Source of the DNA: Nonomuraea candida | Lineage (GTDB): Bacteria > Actinomycetota > Actinomycetes > Streptosporangiales > Streptosporangiaceae | Direction of reading: 5' to 3' | NCBI RefSeq assembly: GCF_000725485.1 | Contig: NZ_JOAG01000021.1 | Location: 124,001 to 188,000, forward strand | Length of the DNA stretch: 64,000 bases | Part shown: one piece after another, positions 42,869 to 51,169 of the stretch | How positions within the stretch are numbered: the first letter of the stretch is position 1 | Layout: each line of letters begins with the position of its first letter | Made by a program: the position numbers and the translations under genes | Notes under the pieces: model-generated | Database searches by the model: none | Told to the model about the DNA's origin: nothing | Seen by the model: the letters and a program-made list of their open reading frames with translations, nothing else

Positions 42869-44906
42869 CCGGCGTGCTGCTTCCAGGGCGATATTGATCG
42901 GAACTGCGAGCTACCGCGACCAGGCATTCCTGCCGGTCCCTGCGGCAGCCAACAGTCTCAACGAGATGACGCGGATCCTGACCGACCCCGGGCTCTGCGG
43001 CTGGCCGGAGCACTCTGTCACCGTCCTCCAAGACCCAGTCGACGCTCCCCGGTTGGTGAAGACGCTGCGTCGACTGACCGCCGACACCGAGCAGGTTCTG
43101 CTGCTGTTCTTCGTCGGTCACGGAGTGATGCACGTCAGAGGGCATCTGTGTCTCGTCCTGACCGATACCGACGCCGAGCACCCCGACATCACCGGCCTCA
43201 ACTACATGCACGTCCGTGAGGCGCTGCTGAACAGTCCCGCCCCGACGAAGATCGTGATTTTGGACTGCTGCTACTCCGGCCGGGCCATCGAAGCCCTCTC
43301 CGGCCCGGCCACCACTGCCGTTGGGGACGAAACCGCCATTGCCGGCGTGTACACCCTCACCGCCAGCGACCGAACAGCCCACGTCGTCCCGCTGGAACGG
43401 CAGGCGAACAGCGCGACCTCCTTCACGCGGGAGCTGACCGGTCTGATCCGTACAGGAATTCCCGGTGCTCCCGAATACCTCACGCTCGGCATGCTGTACC
43501 CCCACCTGCAGTCCCGGCTACGGCGACAAGGACTGCCGGCCCCGAACCGGCGCATCATCGACGTGGCCGACCAGTTCCCCTTCACCCGCAACGCAGCCAC
43601 GACCTCCCGTGACACTGGACCGGTCCCTGCCACCAGACCCGGCTCCGGAAGTGCCGACGGCACATCGCAACCAGCCGTTCCGGCCCTCGATGCCACCGAG
43701 CCGCCCGTTCGCGGAACGAATGTTTCCGTCGGCACCCTGTCAGCAGCAAAGGACGAGCGAACGCCCGGGCCAGCACACGCTGGGCCTGACCTCGCTGACA
43801 CCGACCCCGCCACCCCCTTCAGCGGTACTACGTCACCACCTCGTCTGACCCGGCGCCGTACACTGATCTCTCTGTCCGCCGCCGCGATCGTCACGGCGGG
43901 GGCTACTACGATCACCCCCTTCTTGCTGTCCGACTCGGACTCCCCCTTGGTCCTCACCGGCCACACCCTCCCCGGCGGCGTCGCTGGTGTGGCGCTGGGC
44001 ACTCTCAACGGGAAGACCATCGCGGTTTCCGGGGGCGGCGACGGAACGGTGCGGGTATGGGACCTGGCCGCCGGCAAGCAGCTCGGCGAACCCCTCACGG
44101 GCCACGAATCCATCTGGGCGGTGGCGGTGGGCACTCTCAACGGAAAGACCGTGGCCATCTCCGGCAGTTTCGACAAGACGGTACGGGTGTGGGACTTGCC
44201 CACTGGCAAGCAGCTCGGCGAACCTCTCACCGGGCATACCGCGACCGTCTGGGCGGTGGCCTGGGGAACCCTGAACGGGAAGGCCATCGCGGTTTCCGGG
44301 GGCGGCGACGGAACGGTGCGGGTATGGGACCTGGCCGCCGGCAAGCAGCTCGGCGAAGCCCTCACCGTGGGCCGCCTCGGCTCCGTGTTTGCGGTGGCCT
44401 TGGGAACCCTGAACGGGAGGACCATCGCGGTTTCCGGGGGCGGCGACGGAACGGTGCGGGTATGGGACCTGGCCGCCGGCAAGCAGCTCGGCGAACCACT
44501 GACCGGCCACACCGGCCCCATCAAGGCGGTAGCGGTCGACCGGCTGAACGGGAAGACCATCGCCGTCTCCGGCAGCGAACGCGGAACGCTGGTGTGGGAT
44601 CTAGCCTCCAGAAAGCAGCTCGGCATCTTCCTTTGGGACGGAACCGACGCCGACAGCGCGCTGGCCCTGGGAACCCTGAACACCAAGACCATTGCCGTCA
44701 CCGGAGACAACGGAGGAAAGCTGCTGGTGTGGGACTTGGCCGCCGGCAAGCAGCTTGGCGCACCCCTCACCGGCCACACTGGCCCGGTGTCGGACGTGGC
44801 GGTCGGCCGGTTGAACGGGAAGGCCATCGCGGTCACCGGTGGCGACGACGGGACGGTGCGGGTATGGGACCTGGCCGCCGGAAGGCCGTTCAGCGTCCCC
44901 AGGTAG
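42858..44906 (+). CDS. Caspase-like peptidase fused to WD40 propeller (EACC1-associated)
   Basis: 682 residues. The N-terminal caspase (Peptidase_C14) domain (residues 8-245) begins RAILIGTASYRDQAFLPVPA, with catalytic His88 in FFVGHGV and Cys138 in ILDCCYSG. A Pro/Ser/Thr-rich linker leads to a transmembrane helix (about 335-357) and then seven WD40 blades (364-682), each with a TLNGKTIAVSGG...VRVWDLAAGKQLG core, a complete propeller. The topology suggests a membrane-anchored protease controlled by propeller recognition. With EACC1 it forms a predicted suicide or defence effector pair. Confidence 0.9.
   Translation: MRNDRRAASRAILIGTASYRDQAFLPVPAAANSLNEMTRILTDPGLCGWPEHSVTVLQDPVDAPRLVKTLRRLTADTEQVLLLFFVGHGVMHVRGHLCLVLTDTDAEHPDITGLNYMHVREALLNSPAPTKIVILDCCYSGRAIEALSGPATTAVGDETAIAGVYTLTASDRTAHVVPLERQANSATSFTRELTGLIRTGIPGAPEYLTLGMLYPHLQSRLRRQGLPAPNRRIIDVADQFPFTRNAATTSRDTGPVPATRPGSGSADGTSQPAVPALDATEPPVRGTNVSVGTLSAAKDERTPGPAHAGPDLADTDPATPFSGTTSPPRLTRRRTLISLSAAAIVTAGATTITPFLLSDSDSPLVLTGHTLPGGVAGVALGTLNGKTIAVSGGGDGTVRVWDLAAGKQLGEPLTGHESIWAVAVGTLNGKTVAISGSFDKTVRVWDLPTGKQLGEPLTGHTATVWAVAWGTLNGKAIAVSGGGDGTVRVWDLAAGKQLGEALTVGRLGSVFAVALGTLNGRTIAVSGGGDGTVRVWDLAAGKQLGEPLTGHTGPIKAVAVDRLNGKTIAVSGSERGTLVWDLASRKQLGIFLWDGTDADSALALGTLNTKTIAVTGDNGGKLLVWDLAAGKQLGAPLTGHTGPVSDVAVGRLNGKAIAVTGGDDGTVRVWDLAAGRPFSVPR
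43980..44900 (+). repeat. Seven WD40 repeats, some near-identical in DNA
   Basis: Units of about 120-130 bp within the caspase gene. Blades 1, 3 and 4 share an almost unbroken DNA block that includes GGAACGGTGCGGGTATGGGA; blades 2 and 5-7 are more diverged. Such similarity implies recent duplication or gene conversion inside the propeller. Confidence 0.85.
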
Positions 44907-45398
44907 GTGACAGATGGCACCTGGGTTTTTCGCGCATCGTGTCGAGGCGGGGTTCTAAGGACCAGGGCATTCGCTGCCGGGCGATCTTCTGTGGTGGGCG
45001 GGGTCGGAGAGGTGTTTCTGCGACCCGGCCATCCGCAGCAGATCGCCCCAGCAACCGGCCACCAGATCCTCGTGCCACCGGGAACCGCTGGCTGCTGACC
45101 GGGGCGGTCTTCCACCCCAGATAGTCCGCCAACCAGCCGTAGGTGATCCGTGCGGGTCTGCTCCCGCTGCCCGTGGTCGGCCGGCACCGCCGGGTCCACC
45201 CCCAGCCGGTCGGCCGGCCGGGCCACCGCCACCGGCGGAGCGGCGGTCACCTCATCGGGTACGACTCCCGGCCACGGCGACGCCGCCGATTGAACGACCG
45301 GCCCAAGCCGATCCGCCGGCCCCCGGCCCCGGCCCCGGCCCCGGCCCGGGCCGGTCGGTCCGGGCCGGACCGGTCGGACCGGTCGGCCTCGGGGCAGG
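44907..45398. other. Gene-poor stretch with simple repeats
   Basis: About 490 bp between the caspase gene and the tautomerase gene. No recognised gene. The minus-strand frames are open by composition only. From about 45313 to 45395 the DNA is a simple repeat of CGGCCC and GGACCGGTC units. Confidence 0.5.
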
Positions 45399-45605
45399 TC
45401 AGCTCCGGCCGAGCAGATCGGCCGTGAGGATGGTGCCGCCCAGACCCCAGCCGCCGTCCGGAACCTCCTCCAGGAGGACCAGGGTGGTGGCCCTGGCCCG
45501 CTCCCCGTAGACGGCGGCGTAGGCGTCGGTGACGGCGTCGATGAGCTTCTTCTTGGACTCGGGGGTCAGGGTGTCGGCGGGCACCTTGAGGTTGGCGAAC
45601 GGCAT
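45399..45605 (-). CDS. 4-oxalocrotonate tautomerase-family enzyme
   Basis: 68 residues, the family's usual size. After Met removal the N-terminal Pro (MPFANLKVP) would be the catalytic base. The rest matches the fold: TPESKKKLIDAVTDAYAAVY and TTLVLLEEVPDGGWGLGG. These small oligomeric enzymes interconvert enol and keto forms of 2-oxo acids. It follows the SDR gene by 54 bp on the same strand and is probably co-transcribed with it under the divergent TetR regulator. Confidence 0.88.
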   Translation of the reverse strand: MPFANLKVPADTLTPESKKKLIDAVTDAYAAVYGERARATTLVLLEEVPDGGWGLGGTILTADLLGRS

Positions 45606-45659
45606 GTCGGTTTCCTTCCGTGGTTCAGGTTGAGAGGGTGATGATTCGGGCGGCGGCCG

Positions 45660-46394
45660 TCAGATGATGCCGCCGTTGACGCGTACGACCTGTCCGTTGA
45701 CCCAGTGGCCCGCCGGGCTCGCCAGGAAGGCGACGACCTCGGCGATGTCCTCCGGGGTGCCGAGGCGCTCCAGCGGCGGCTGCTTGGCGAGCCGTTCGAT
45801 GGTGGCCTCGTCCTTGCCTTCGAGGAACAGGTCGGTGGCGGTCGGGCCGGGCGCGACCGCGTTGACCGTGATGTCCCGGCCGCGCAGCTCGCGGGCGAGC
45901 ACGAGCGTCATCGCCTCGACGGCGCCCTTGCTGGCGGCGTACGCCCCGTAGCCCGGGAACTGCAGGCCGACCACCGAGGTGGACAGGCCGATGATCGCGC
46001 CGCCGGCGCGCACGCGGCGGGCGGCCTCGCGCGCCATGACGAAGGCGCCGCGGATGTTGGTGCGGTGCAGGGCGTCGAGATCGTCGAGGTCGAGGTCGGC
46101 GATCGGGGACTGCGACATCCGCCCCGCCGAGTTGACGGCCACGTCGACCCCGCCGAAGGTCTTCTCCACGGTGTCGAACATGGCCGCGATGGCGTTCTCG
46201 TCGGCCACGTCGGCCTGGACGGGGATCGCCCTGCCGCCGGAGGCCGTGATCTGCTCGACCACCTGCGCGGCGGCGGAGGCAGACCCCTGGAACCCCACCG
46301 CGACCGGATGGCCGCGCTCCGCCAGCGCGACCGCGATCGCCTTGCCTATCCCCCGGGAGCCGCCGCTGACGACGGCGACACGCTGATCACTCAT
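45660..46394 (-). CDS. SDR-family oxidoreductase
   Basis: 244 residues, classical SDR. It has a cofactor motif SGGSRGIGKAIAVAL, NSAGRM, catalytic Ser in GLSTSVVG and Tyr-x3-Lys in YAASKGAVEAM, with PGPTATDLF and a VNGQVVRVNGG ending. It probably uses NADP(H), judging from the basic residues in the early loop. First gene of a two-gene unit with the tautomerase, divergent from a TetR gene. Confidence 0.92.
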   Translation of the reverse strand: MSDQRVAVVSGGSRGIGKAIAVALAERGHPVAVGFQGSASAAAQVVEQITASGGRAIPVQADVADENAIAAMFDTVEKTFGGVDVAVNSAGRMSQSPIADLDLDDLDALHRTNIRGAFVMAREAARRVRAGGAIIGLSTSVVGLQFPGYGAYAASKGAVEAMTLVLARELRGRDITVNAVAPGPTATDLFLEGKDEATIERLAKQPPLERLGTPEDIAEVVAFLASPAGHWVNGQVVRVNGGII

Positions 46395-46414
46395 GGGAAA
46401 GCTCCTTGGTCTAT

Positions 46415-46441
46415 CGCCGATACGCGCTTTCCGTATCGGCG
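46415..46441. promoter_or_regulatory. TetR operator between SDR and TetR genes
   Basis: A perfect dyad CGCCGATACG-N7-CGTATCGGCG lies 21 bp from the SDR start. A second, imperfect copy of the half-site (CCGTATCGCCGCTATCG) occurs near 46463-46480, closer to the TetR gene. This fits a repressor that controls both divergent promoters. Confidence 0.7.
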
Positions 46442-46502
46442 CTACAGATCACCATAGCACAGCTCCGTATCGCCGCTATCGTCTGGCGGTACCATCGATC
46501 TC

Positions 46503-47207
46503 ATGGCAACGACCGATCCCCTCCGCGCGGCGATGATCGAGGCCGCGGAGCGGCAGCTGGCGACGTCCTCCGACCACGAGATCGCCACGCGCGCGGTCTG
46601 CGAGGCGGTCGGCGTCAGCCAGCCCGTGCTCTACCGGCTGTTCGGCGACAAGCGCGGGCTCCTCGACGCGGTCGCCGACCACGGCTACGAGCGGTACGCC
46701 GCGCTCAAGGCCGCCCAGGAGCGGACGCACGACCCGGTGGCCGACCTGCGCGCCGGCTGGGACGGCCATATGGCGTTCGCGAAGGAGAACCCCGCCCTCT
46801 ACCAGCTCATGTTCACGCCACGGCCGTGGTCGCGCTCGACGGCGCGCGATCGCGTGATGGACCTCCTGGTCGCGGCGCTCACGCGGTGCGCGGCGGCGGG
46901 CGCGCTGAAGGTCGAGCCGCGGACCGCCGCCCGGCTCGTCCTGGCGGCGAATGTCGGGAGCGCGCTCGACCACATCGCCAGGCCGGAGCTGTTCGACGAT
47001 CCCGCGCTGTCCCACCACATGCGCGACGCCGTGTTCGCGTACGTGCTCGCCGAGCCGGCCGCCCGCGACGACGCCGACCCGCTGCGCGCCGCCGCGCTGC
47101 GCCTGCACGCGCAGCTCGAGCTCGCCGGCACCGAGGCGCTCGAACCGGCCGAGACCGCCCTGCTGCGGCGGTGGCTCGAACGCATCACGCGCCCCGGCCA
47201 GGGGTGA
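46503..47207 (+). CDS. TetR-family regulator
   Basis: 234 residues. The HTH is in residues 8-55 (AAMIEAAERQLATSSDHEIA, then GVSQPVLYRLFGDKRGLLDA). The C-terminal domain contains HMAFAKENPALYQLMFTPRP, of the TetR_C_33/WHG kind. It is divergent from the SDR/tautomerase unit with clear operator dyads in between, so it is most likely their repressor. Confidence 0.9.
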   Translation: MATTDPLRAAMIEAAERQLATSSDHEIATRAVCEAVGVSQPVLYRLFGDKRGLLDAVADHGYERYAALKAAQERTHDPVADLRAGWDGHMAFAKENPALYQLMFTPRPWSRSTARDRVMDLLVAALTRCAAAGALKVEPRTAARLVLAANVGSALDHIARPELFDDPALSHHMRDAVFAYVLAEPAARDDADPLRAAALRLHAQLELAGTEALEPAETALLRRWLERITRPGQG

Positions 47208-47796
47208 GAACGCGGGCGGGCCACCGAGGCCGGGCAGGGCGCCCGGCCGAGCAAAAGCATTTCGGGCCGAAGCGCGGAATTACCTGGCTGAATACGATCG
47301 ATGAGCAGACATTTGGGATCGCGCCGAAATCGTGTCCAGCGCCGACCGGGATTGCCTGCACGCGCTGGCTGTTATCTTCGGATCGGGTGAGGGCCGCCGG
47401 ACTGATGCGATTACCACCGATACCGGATCTTACCGCGATCCGGTCTTCGGGCTCGCGCATCTGCTGGACGAGGAATACCGGCCCGCGCTCATGTTCGGCC
47501 CGACCTTGCTTCGTCGCACATCGTCCGGTTCACCGGCGGGTGATGAACACTTGCCGGAACCGTAGGCCGGCGCGTTGGAATCCCCGTCATCGCCCCGCAT
47601 GGAATGTCGACGGAATCGGTCGTGAAGACGGCGGTGGGGCCGCGCATTCCATTCCTCGCGAACTCCCGGCGCGGGAACCGGAGGGCCGCAAGGTCGAGAT
47701 GCGGCACGCCGGCAGCGGCTTGGGTATGATCATGATGTTGCTTTACGGTCACGGCTTGATTCCTCGGGTCACGATTTATCCTGGAGGTATGGCTAG
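47208..47796. other. Lower-GC gene-poor stretch before ABC transporter
   Basis: About 590 bp, markedly lower in GC than its flanks. A 77-codon plus-strand frame (GTG 47332-47565, containing LHALAVIFGSGEGRRTDA) and an 87-codon minus-strand frame (47489-47752) are open, but neither has a ribosome-binding site or family likeness. A short frame reading MIMMLLYGHGLIPRVTIYPG ends overlapping the ABC gene start and could be a leader peptide. Nothing here is certain. Confidence 0.4.
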
Positions 47797-48777
47797 GTGG
47801 ACGAATTAGAATCCAACGCCATTGAGGTGGCGAACCTCGTCTGTCTGTACGGAGATTTTCAGGCAGTTTCCGGTCTTTCTTTCCGGGTGCGGGCCGGCGA
47901 GCTGTTCTCCCTGCTCGGCACCAACGGGGCGGGCAAGACCACGACCATCGAGACCCTCGAAGGGTTCATCCGGCCCAGCCGCGGAACCGTCTCGGTGCTC
48001 GGCGTCGATCCCTACGGCCGCCCCTCGCGCCTGCGCGCGCAGACCAACGCCGTACTCCAGCACAGCGGCACCTTCCCCGAGCTCAAGGTCGGCGAGACCT
48101 TGAACCTGGCCCGCGGTCTGTGCGCCCGCCCGCGGGGCCGGGACGAGGTGCTGAAGAAGGTCGGCCTGTCCCACCGCACGGACGTGCGGGTACGTGCCCT
48201 GTCCGGCGGCGAGAAACGGCGGCTGGACCTGGCGCTGGCCCTGGTCACCCGGCCCCGGGTGCTGTTCCTGGACGAGCCGACCACGGGCATGGACGCCGAG
48301 GGCAGGCAGCACGTGTGGCAGGTGCTCTCCGACGTCAGGAAGGAGGGCACCACCATCCTGCTCACCACCCACTACCTGGAGGAGGCCGAGCGGCTCTCCG
48401 ACCGCCTGGCGATCATGCACGCCGGCCGGACTCGGGTCGAGGGGACCGTGGAAGAGGTCCTGTCCCGATGGGGCGACCACATCGAGTTCATCCTGCCCGA
48501 AGGCGTCGAGCCGGCCGCGCTCCCGCAGGTGAAGGGCACCTCACGGGAGGTCACCCGGTACCGGGGGGACACCAGGGTGGTCTACACGGTCCGTGGCGGC
48601 GGGGACGAGGGAGAGATCGCCGCACCGCGCCGGGAATGGGCCCACGTGGTGTGCGGGCACCTGATGAACTGGGCGGAGGAGAGGGACGCGCGGCTGCTGA
48701 ACCTCCGTGTGCGCAGCGCGTCCCTGGAGGACGTGTTCCTGGAGATCGCGAACGAGGGGCAGAGCGGTGGCCGTTGA
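47797..48777 (+). CDS. ABC-2 exporter ATP-binding protein
   Basis: 326 residues. It has Walker A GTNGAGKTTT, a Q-loop region with NAVLQHSGTFPELKVGE, signature LSGGEKRRLDLAL and Walker B VLFLDEPTTGMD. The ~80-residue C-terminal extension is usual in drug or antibiotic exporters of the DRA type. The GTG at 47797 has GGAGG 11 bp upstream. Its end overlaps the permease start by 11 bp; together they form a complete exporter. The substrate is unknown. Confidence 0.92.
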   Translation: MDELESNAIEVANLVCLYGDFQAVSGLSFRVRAGELFSLLGTNGAGKTTTIETLEGFIRPSRGTVSVLGVDPYGRPSRLRAQTNAVLQHSGTFPELKVGETLNLARGLCARPRGRDEVLKKVGLSHRTDVRVRALSGGEKRRLDLALALVTRPRVLFLDEPTTGMDAEGRQHVWQVLSDVRKEGTTILLTTHYLEEAERLSDRLAIMHAGRTRVEGTVEEVLSRWGDHIEFILPEGVEPAALPQVKGTSREVTRYRGDTRVVYTVRGGGDEGEIAAPRREWAHVVCGHLMNWAEERDARLLNLRVRSASLEDVFLEIANEGQSGGR

Positions 48778-49621
48778 ACGCCTGTCCGCCGGCAAGGAGC
48801 GGGACGACCGTGAGCAGAAGTGGTGGAAGCAGGCCCTGCATCTGTCCAGGGCCGAGTTCACCCAGCTCAGGCGGGCCCGGATCGCCCTGTTCTACTTGAC
48901 CGGCCTGCCCGTCATCCTGTTCTTCATGTCCATCAGCTCCCAGGCTGTTTACACGAATTCGGGTACGCACGTGGACCCCGGGGCGGCGAGCCTGTTCACC
49001 ATGATGCCCGTCCTCGCGGCGGCCATCGGACTCATGCACATCTCCGCCGTGTTCACGGTCCGCCGTGAACAGCACATCCTCAAGCGCCTGCGCGTCGCCG
49101 GGGCCCGCGTCTCCACCATGATCACGGCCGTCTGCGCCCCCACGCTGGCGTTCGTCCTCGTGGTGACGGCCGGCCTGTGCACCTTCGGGATCGTGGCGGC
49201 CGGCCAGTTCCCGGCCGCACCGGCGCTGCTCCTGTGCGCGGTCGTCCTGTCGTCGGTGTCCATGTCCCTGTTCGGGATCTGGATCAGCCGCTTCGCGCGG
49301 ACGGCCGAGACGGTTCAGGTGATCAGCCTCATCCCCCTGATCCTCCTGATCCTCGGGAGCGGAGCCTCGATACCGCTGGAGTACATGTCGGACCGGTGGT
49401 CCCAGCTGGTCTGGTTCAGCCCTCTCGCGCCTCTCGTGGACCTGTTCCGCGCCGCCTACTTCGGAGCCGACTTCTTCGGCGGCCGGATCACGGGGGTGGC
49501 CCCGCTGGAGCGCGCGGAACTCTGGACGTCCGCCCTGCCCGCCCTGGGCGTGTCCCTGGCCTGGGTGGGTGTCTTCGTCTACCTGGTCCGGTCCGTCCCC
49601 TGGACGGCACACCGCACGTGA
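48767..49621 (+). CDS. ABC-2 exporter permease
   Basis: 284 residues with six transmembrane helices (e.g. IALFYLTGLPVILFFMS, LFTMMPVLAAAIGLMHISAV, VISLIPLILLILGSGAS), the ABC2_membrane pattern. The GTG start at 48767 lies inside the ATPase gene, preceded by GAGGGG. It pairs with the ATPase to export a hydrophobic compound or peptide. Confidence 0.9.
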   Translation: MAVERLSAGKERDDREQKWWKQALHLSRAEFTQLRRARIALFYLTGLPVILFFMSISSQAVYTNSGTHVDPGAASLFTMMPVLAAAIGLMHISAVFTVRREQHILKRLRVAGARVSTMITAVCAPTLAFVLVVTAGLCTFGIVAAGQFPAAPALLLCAVVLSSVSMSLFGIWISRFARTAETVQVISLIPLILLILGSGASIPLEYMSDRWSQLVWFSPLAPLVDLFRAAYFGADFFGGRITGVAPLERAELWTSALPALGVSLAWVGVFVYLVRSVPWTAHRT

Positions 49622-49663
49622 CGTCCCGGTCTGCCATCGCTTCGCGTCGCCGGGCCGGCGTCA

Positions 49664-49683
49664 CCGGCCGGCGCGCCGGCCGG
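49664..49683. terminator. 20-bp perfect palindrome between convergent genes
   Basis: CCGGCCGGCG followed directly by CGCCGGCCGG, placed between the ends of the ABC permease and the convergent MFS gene. It could fold as a cruciform or hairpin and end transcription from both sides. Confidence 0.4.
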
Positions 49684-49724
49684 CGGGGCGCGTGCGGTGT
49701 CGTACGACTCGATCGCGATGGTGT

Positions 49725-51167
49725 TCATGCCGCCGCCTCTCCGGGGGTGGGGTGCTGGGCCCTGCGGGGCAGCAGCGCCATCAGCGCCACCAGCACGGCG
49801 GCGGCCGGGGCGCCCCAGAACAGGACGTCCGGGATCGCCGCGGCCGTCGCCTGCGCGCCCGGGGCCCGGCCCTGGAGTTCCCGGGTCAGGAGGGTGCCGA
49901 AGACCGCCACGCCGAGCGACAGGCCCAGCCCCCGGACGGACACCGCGGCGGAGGTGGTGGCGGCCAGGTCCGCGGGTGAGGCCGCGTTCTGCGCGACGAC
50001 CACCAGGTTCTGCATCAGCAGCCCGAACCCGACCCCCAGCGCCGCGAGCTCCACGGCCAGCACGGCGTAGGGGGTGCCGGGGGTGAGCCGGCTCAGCAGC
50101 GCGAACCCCAGCACCACGATCACCGCCCCGGCGAGCAGGTAGGGCTTGAACCGGCCGCTCGCGCCGATGCGGGCGCCGGCGAGCGAGGAGACCGCCATGA
50201 AGGTCAGCACGTACGGGTTGAGCGCCAGGCCCGCCTGGGTGGCGCCCATGCCGTACGCGGCCTGCAGATAGGTGGGCAGGTAGACGATCGAGCCGCCGAG
50301 CAGCGCGCCGAGCAGCGCGGTGGCGGGGAGCGCGACCCGCAGGGTGGGGTCGGCGAACAGCCGCAGCGGCAGCAGCGGGCTGGCCGCGCGGCGTTCCCGC
50401 CACCCGAACAGCGCCCCCAGCACCACCACCGCGCCGATCAGCCCCAGGATCACGCCGGACGTCCAGGCGTACGCGCGGCCGCCCCATTCGGCCACCAGCA
50501 GCAGGCTCACCACCGCGCCCGCGATCAGCGCGGCCCCGGCCAGGTCGACCTTGCCGTCCCCGCCCGGCCTGGGCAGCCGCAGCGCGTACGCGACGAGGGC
50601 CATGGCGAGCAGGCCGAGGGGCAGGTTGATGGAGAAGATCCAGCGCCAGCCCCAGGCGTCGGTGATCGCGCCGCCCACGAGCGGGCCGCCCACGCTGGCC
50701 AGCGCGAAGACGCCGCCGGTGAAGCCCTGGACGCGGCTGCGCAGGCGCTGCGGGTACAGCTCCGACAGCGCGATGGTGGGCAGCACGAACAGCGCGCCGG
50801 CCCCGATGCCCTGCAAGGTCCTGGCGGCGATGAGCTGGGGCGTCGTCTGGGCCAGCCCGCACAGCGCGGAGCCTGCGACGAAGACGGCGACCGCCGTGAG
50901 GAACACCGCGCGCCGGCCGAACCGGTCGCTGATCCGGCCGTAGAGCGCGCCGGTCGCGGTCGAGGCCAGCATGTACGAGGTGACGATCCAGCCGATCGCG
51001 TCCATGCCGCCCAGGTCGGCGGCGATGCCGGGCAGGGCGATGGCCACCACCGTCTGGTCCAGGACCGACAGCAGCATGCCGATCAGCAGGCCGGCCGTGG
51101 CGAGCGCCACCCTGCCGCCGCCCTGCGGCGGGGCGGCGGCGGCCCGCGCGAGGTCCACGGACTCCAC
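49725..51167 (-). CDS. MFS drug exporter, DHA2 (14-TMS) type
   Basis: 480 residues with about 14 membrane helices. Family motifs are LDQTVVAIALPGIAADLG, YGRISDRFGRRAVFL (motif A) and GGPLVGGAITDAWGWRWIF (motif C). GTG 51167 follows AAAGGGG at 6-bp spacing and lies 2 bp after the stop of the FAD gene. The operon (flavoprotein then exporter, with divergent MerR) suggests detoxification of a redox-active compound. Confidence 0.92.
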   Translation of the reverse strand: MESVDLARAAAAPPQGGGRVALATAGLLIGMLLSVLDQTVVAIALPGIAADLGGMDAIGWIVTSYMLASTATGALYGRISDRFGRRAVFLTAVAVFVAGSALCGLAQTTPQLIAARTLQGIGAGALFVLPTIALSELYPQRLRSRVQGFTGGVFALASVGGPLVGGAITDAWGWRWIFSINLPLGLLAMALVAYALRLPRPGGDGKVDLAGAALIAGAVVSLLLVAEWGGRAYAWTSGVILGLIGAVVVLGALFGWRERRAASPLLPLRLFADPTLRVALPATALLGALLGGSIVYLPTYLQAAYGMGATQAGLALNPYVLTFMAVSSLAGARIGASGRFKPYLLAGAVIVVLGFALLSRLTPGTPYAVLAVELAALGVGFGLLMQNLVVVAQNAASPADLAATTSAAVSVRGLGLSLGVAVFGTLLTRELQGRAPGAQATAAAIPDVLFWGAPAAAVLVALMALLPRRAQHPTPGEAAA

Positions 51168-51169
51168 GC

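Noticed and set aside
43980..44900. Repeats as a possible CRISPR or transposon array
   Set aside because: They are coding WD40 blades in one frame.
43271..45250. A 659-codon minus-strand frame opposite the caspase-WD40 gene
   Set aside because: Its repeats (SGSPSCLPAARSHTRTVPSP) are just the antisense of the WD40 repeats.
45313..45395. Simple CGGCCC/GGACCGGTC repeats as a regulatory array
   Set aside because: Irregular low-complexity GC sequence with no defined unit or symmetry.
47332..47565. A 77-codon plus-strand frame as a gene
   Set aside because: GTG start without a ribosome-binding site and no family likeness; kept only as a note on the intergenic stretch.
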